Assembly (NCBI GenBank): GCA_036523395.1
Contig: DATDEH010000083.1
Coordinates: 1 to 53,685, forward strand
Direction of reading: 5' to 3'
Source of the DNA: Candidatus Limnocylindria bacterium
GTDB taxonomy: Bacteria > Chloroflexota > Limnocylindria > P2-11E
DNA length: 53,685 nucleotides
Below are positions 52,743-53,685 of the stretch, one piece after another. The notes under the pieces are model-generated. The model saw only the letters and a program-made list of their open reading frames with translations. It was not told the origin of the DNA and did not search any database. A program made the translations under genes and the position numbers. Each line of letters opens with the position of its first letter. Positions within the stretch are counted from its first letter, which is position 1.

Positions 52743-53685
52743 ATGAGTGCCCTGGGAGTGAGCGAGAAAACTGACGAGGCGGAAGAACGAGGCGTGACGA
52801 TGAAGGCGCTCGTGCAGGAGGGGTACGGGTCGGCGGACTGCCTGCATCTGCGGAACATCCCGCGGCCCGAGCTGATGGAGGGCCGCGTGCTGGTGCGCAT
52901 GCGCGGCGCGTCGGTGAACGCTCTCGACTGGCACAGCACACACGGTGGACTACTTCTTGAGATCGTCTCGAAGCTGATGCGGCAGAAAGACGAACCGGTC
53001 CGAGGTGTGGATCTCGCCGGCGTCGTCGAAGCCGTTGGTCCTGGCGTCACCCAGTTCAAGCCTGGCGACGAGGTCTTTGGCGGCGCGCCTGCTTGCTTCG
53101 CGGAATACGTGCGAGCGCGCGAGGATCGCCTGCTGCTGAAGCCGCGCGATCTGTCGTTCGAGCAGGCCGCGACCATCAACGTCGCCGGGCGCACCGCACT
53201 CCAAGGTCTTCGCGACCACGCCCAGGTCAAGCCGGGGCAACGCGTGCTCATCCACGGCGCGGGCGGCGGCGTCGGCACGTTCGCGGTGCAGATCGCGAAG
53301 GCGCTGGGCGCGCACGTCACAGCAGTGACAGGTCCGCGGAACATCGACATCACCAGGTCGCTGGGCGCGGACGAGGTCATCGACTACACCAAAGAGGACT
53401 TCACGCGCCGTCCCGAGCGCTACGACGCGGTACTCGACATCGCGGCGACGCGGTCAATTTCCGATCTCCGGCGCGTTCTGGTGCCGAACGGCATGTTCGT
53501 CCAGGTCGGCGCGGCGAAGAACGGCGGTTGGATCGGGCTCTTCGGGCGGATCATCAGTGTGATGGTGCGCTCGCGGTTGCTAGGCCAGCGCGTGAAGTTC
53601 TACGTCGCGCAGACCGTCCCTGAGGATCTCGTGTACATCAGAGACCTGATCGAGTCCGGCCAGCTGCGACCGGCGATCGATCGGA
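52743..53685 (+). CDS. Medium-chain dehydrogenase/quinone oxidoreductase (3' end outside window)
   Basis: The frame is open from ATG 52743 to the window end (about 314 codons). MKALVQEGYGSADCLHLRNIPRPE opens the usual fold (ATG 52800 is an alternative start), VNALDWHSTHG follows, GVDLAGVVEAVGPGVTQFKPGDEVFG is the family core and VLIHGAGGGVGTFAVQIAKALGAHVTAVTG the NADPH site. Structural-zinc cysteines are absent, so it is a zinc-independent quinone/enone reductase type. GGAG lies eight bases before ATG 52743. Confidence 0.92.
   Translation, partial: MSALGVSEKTDEAEERGVTMKALVQEGYGSADCLHLRNIPRPELMEGRVLVRMRGASVNALDWHSTHGGLLLEIVSKLMRQKDEPVRGVDLAGVVEAVGPGVTQFKPGDEVFGGAPACFAEYVRAREDRLLLKPRDLSFEQAATINVAGRTALQGLRDHAQVKPGQRVLIHGAGGGVGTFAVQIAKALGAHVTAVTGPRNIDITRSLGADEVIDYTKEDFTRRPERYDAVLDIAATRSISDLRRVLVPNGMFVQVGAAKNGGWIGLFGRIISVMVRSRLLGQRVKFYVAQTVPEDLVYIRDLIESGQLRPAIDR

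Overview
The window is a gene-dense, high-GC bacterial chromosome segment. No phage, plasmid, CRISPR array or intact insertion sequence is visible. The gene mix points to Chloroflexota, perhaps a soil or freshwater lineage, at moderate confidence. Supporting genes are a Thermus-type homocitrate synthase with homoaconitase, a DUF385 deazaflavin-type protein, Pro/Ala/Ser/Thr-linked surface proteins, a pyrophosphate-type phosphofructokinase and a ribosomal protein S18 with long low-complexity tails. A high-GC actinobacterium-like relative is the main alternative. Many genes have a TAnnnT box (often TAGnnT) only 6-11 nt before the start codon and no Shine-Dalgarno (SD), which suggests widespread leaderless transcription.

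Layout. 0-5.3 kb: end of an unknown gene, an ABC-2 export system, an LCP cell-wall ligase and ilvE. 5.4-9.7 kb: a tripartite tricarboxylate transporter (TctC-B-A) and a cation exchanger. 9.8-14.5 kb: a BMP-type nucleoside ABC importer. 14.5-18.9 kb: a FadR-type GntR regulator with a 2-oxoacid:ferredoxin oxidoreductase. Perfect or near-perfect TGGTCAGACC operators sit at both the TctC promoter and the GntR promoter, so these two blocks look like one regulon for uptake and oxidation of an organic or 2-oxo acid. 18.9-24.5 kb: a decayed lipoprotein, two paralogous membrane proteins, the rpsF-ssb-rpsR operon, a cupin and a cyclic-nucleotide-binding protein. 24.6-24.7 kb: an odd short-variable-loop tRNA with anticodon UAA, beside the 3' half of a decayed ordinary tRNA-Leu(UAA). 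24.7-30.6 kb: cupredoxin, MFS, flavoprotein, two hydrolases, a broken RDD gene and a DUF385 protein. 30.6-34.1 kb: homoaconitase subunits and homocitrate synthase behind a leader of about 300 nt. 34.4-38.5 kb: an acetyltransferase, then an ECF sigma factor, its likely anti-sigma partner and two exported proteins built from an unrecognised paired-cysteine repeat. 38.5-41.9 kb: PPi-type PFK, a zinc-peptidase-like lipoprotein and a wall- or membrane-anchored protein. 42-48.1 kb: a LacI regulator, sugar ABC importer and GH1 beta-glucosidase arranged like the Streptomyces ceb cellobiose locus. 48.1-51.2 kb: a membrane [4Fe-4S] protein overlapping a HerA-like ATPase. 51.2-53.7 kb: gene remnants and the start of a medium-chain reductase.

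Several genes are split by frameshifts (LppX/LprG-like lipoprotein, RDD protein, BNR/DUF11 protein, the 5' end of the [4Fe-4S] gene). These may be true pseudogenes or indel errors in the assembly; the sequence alone cannot decide.
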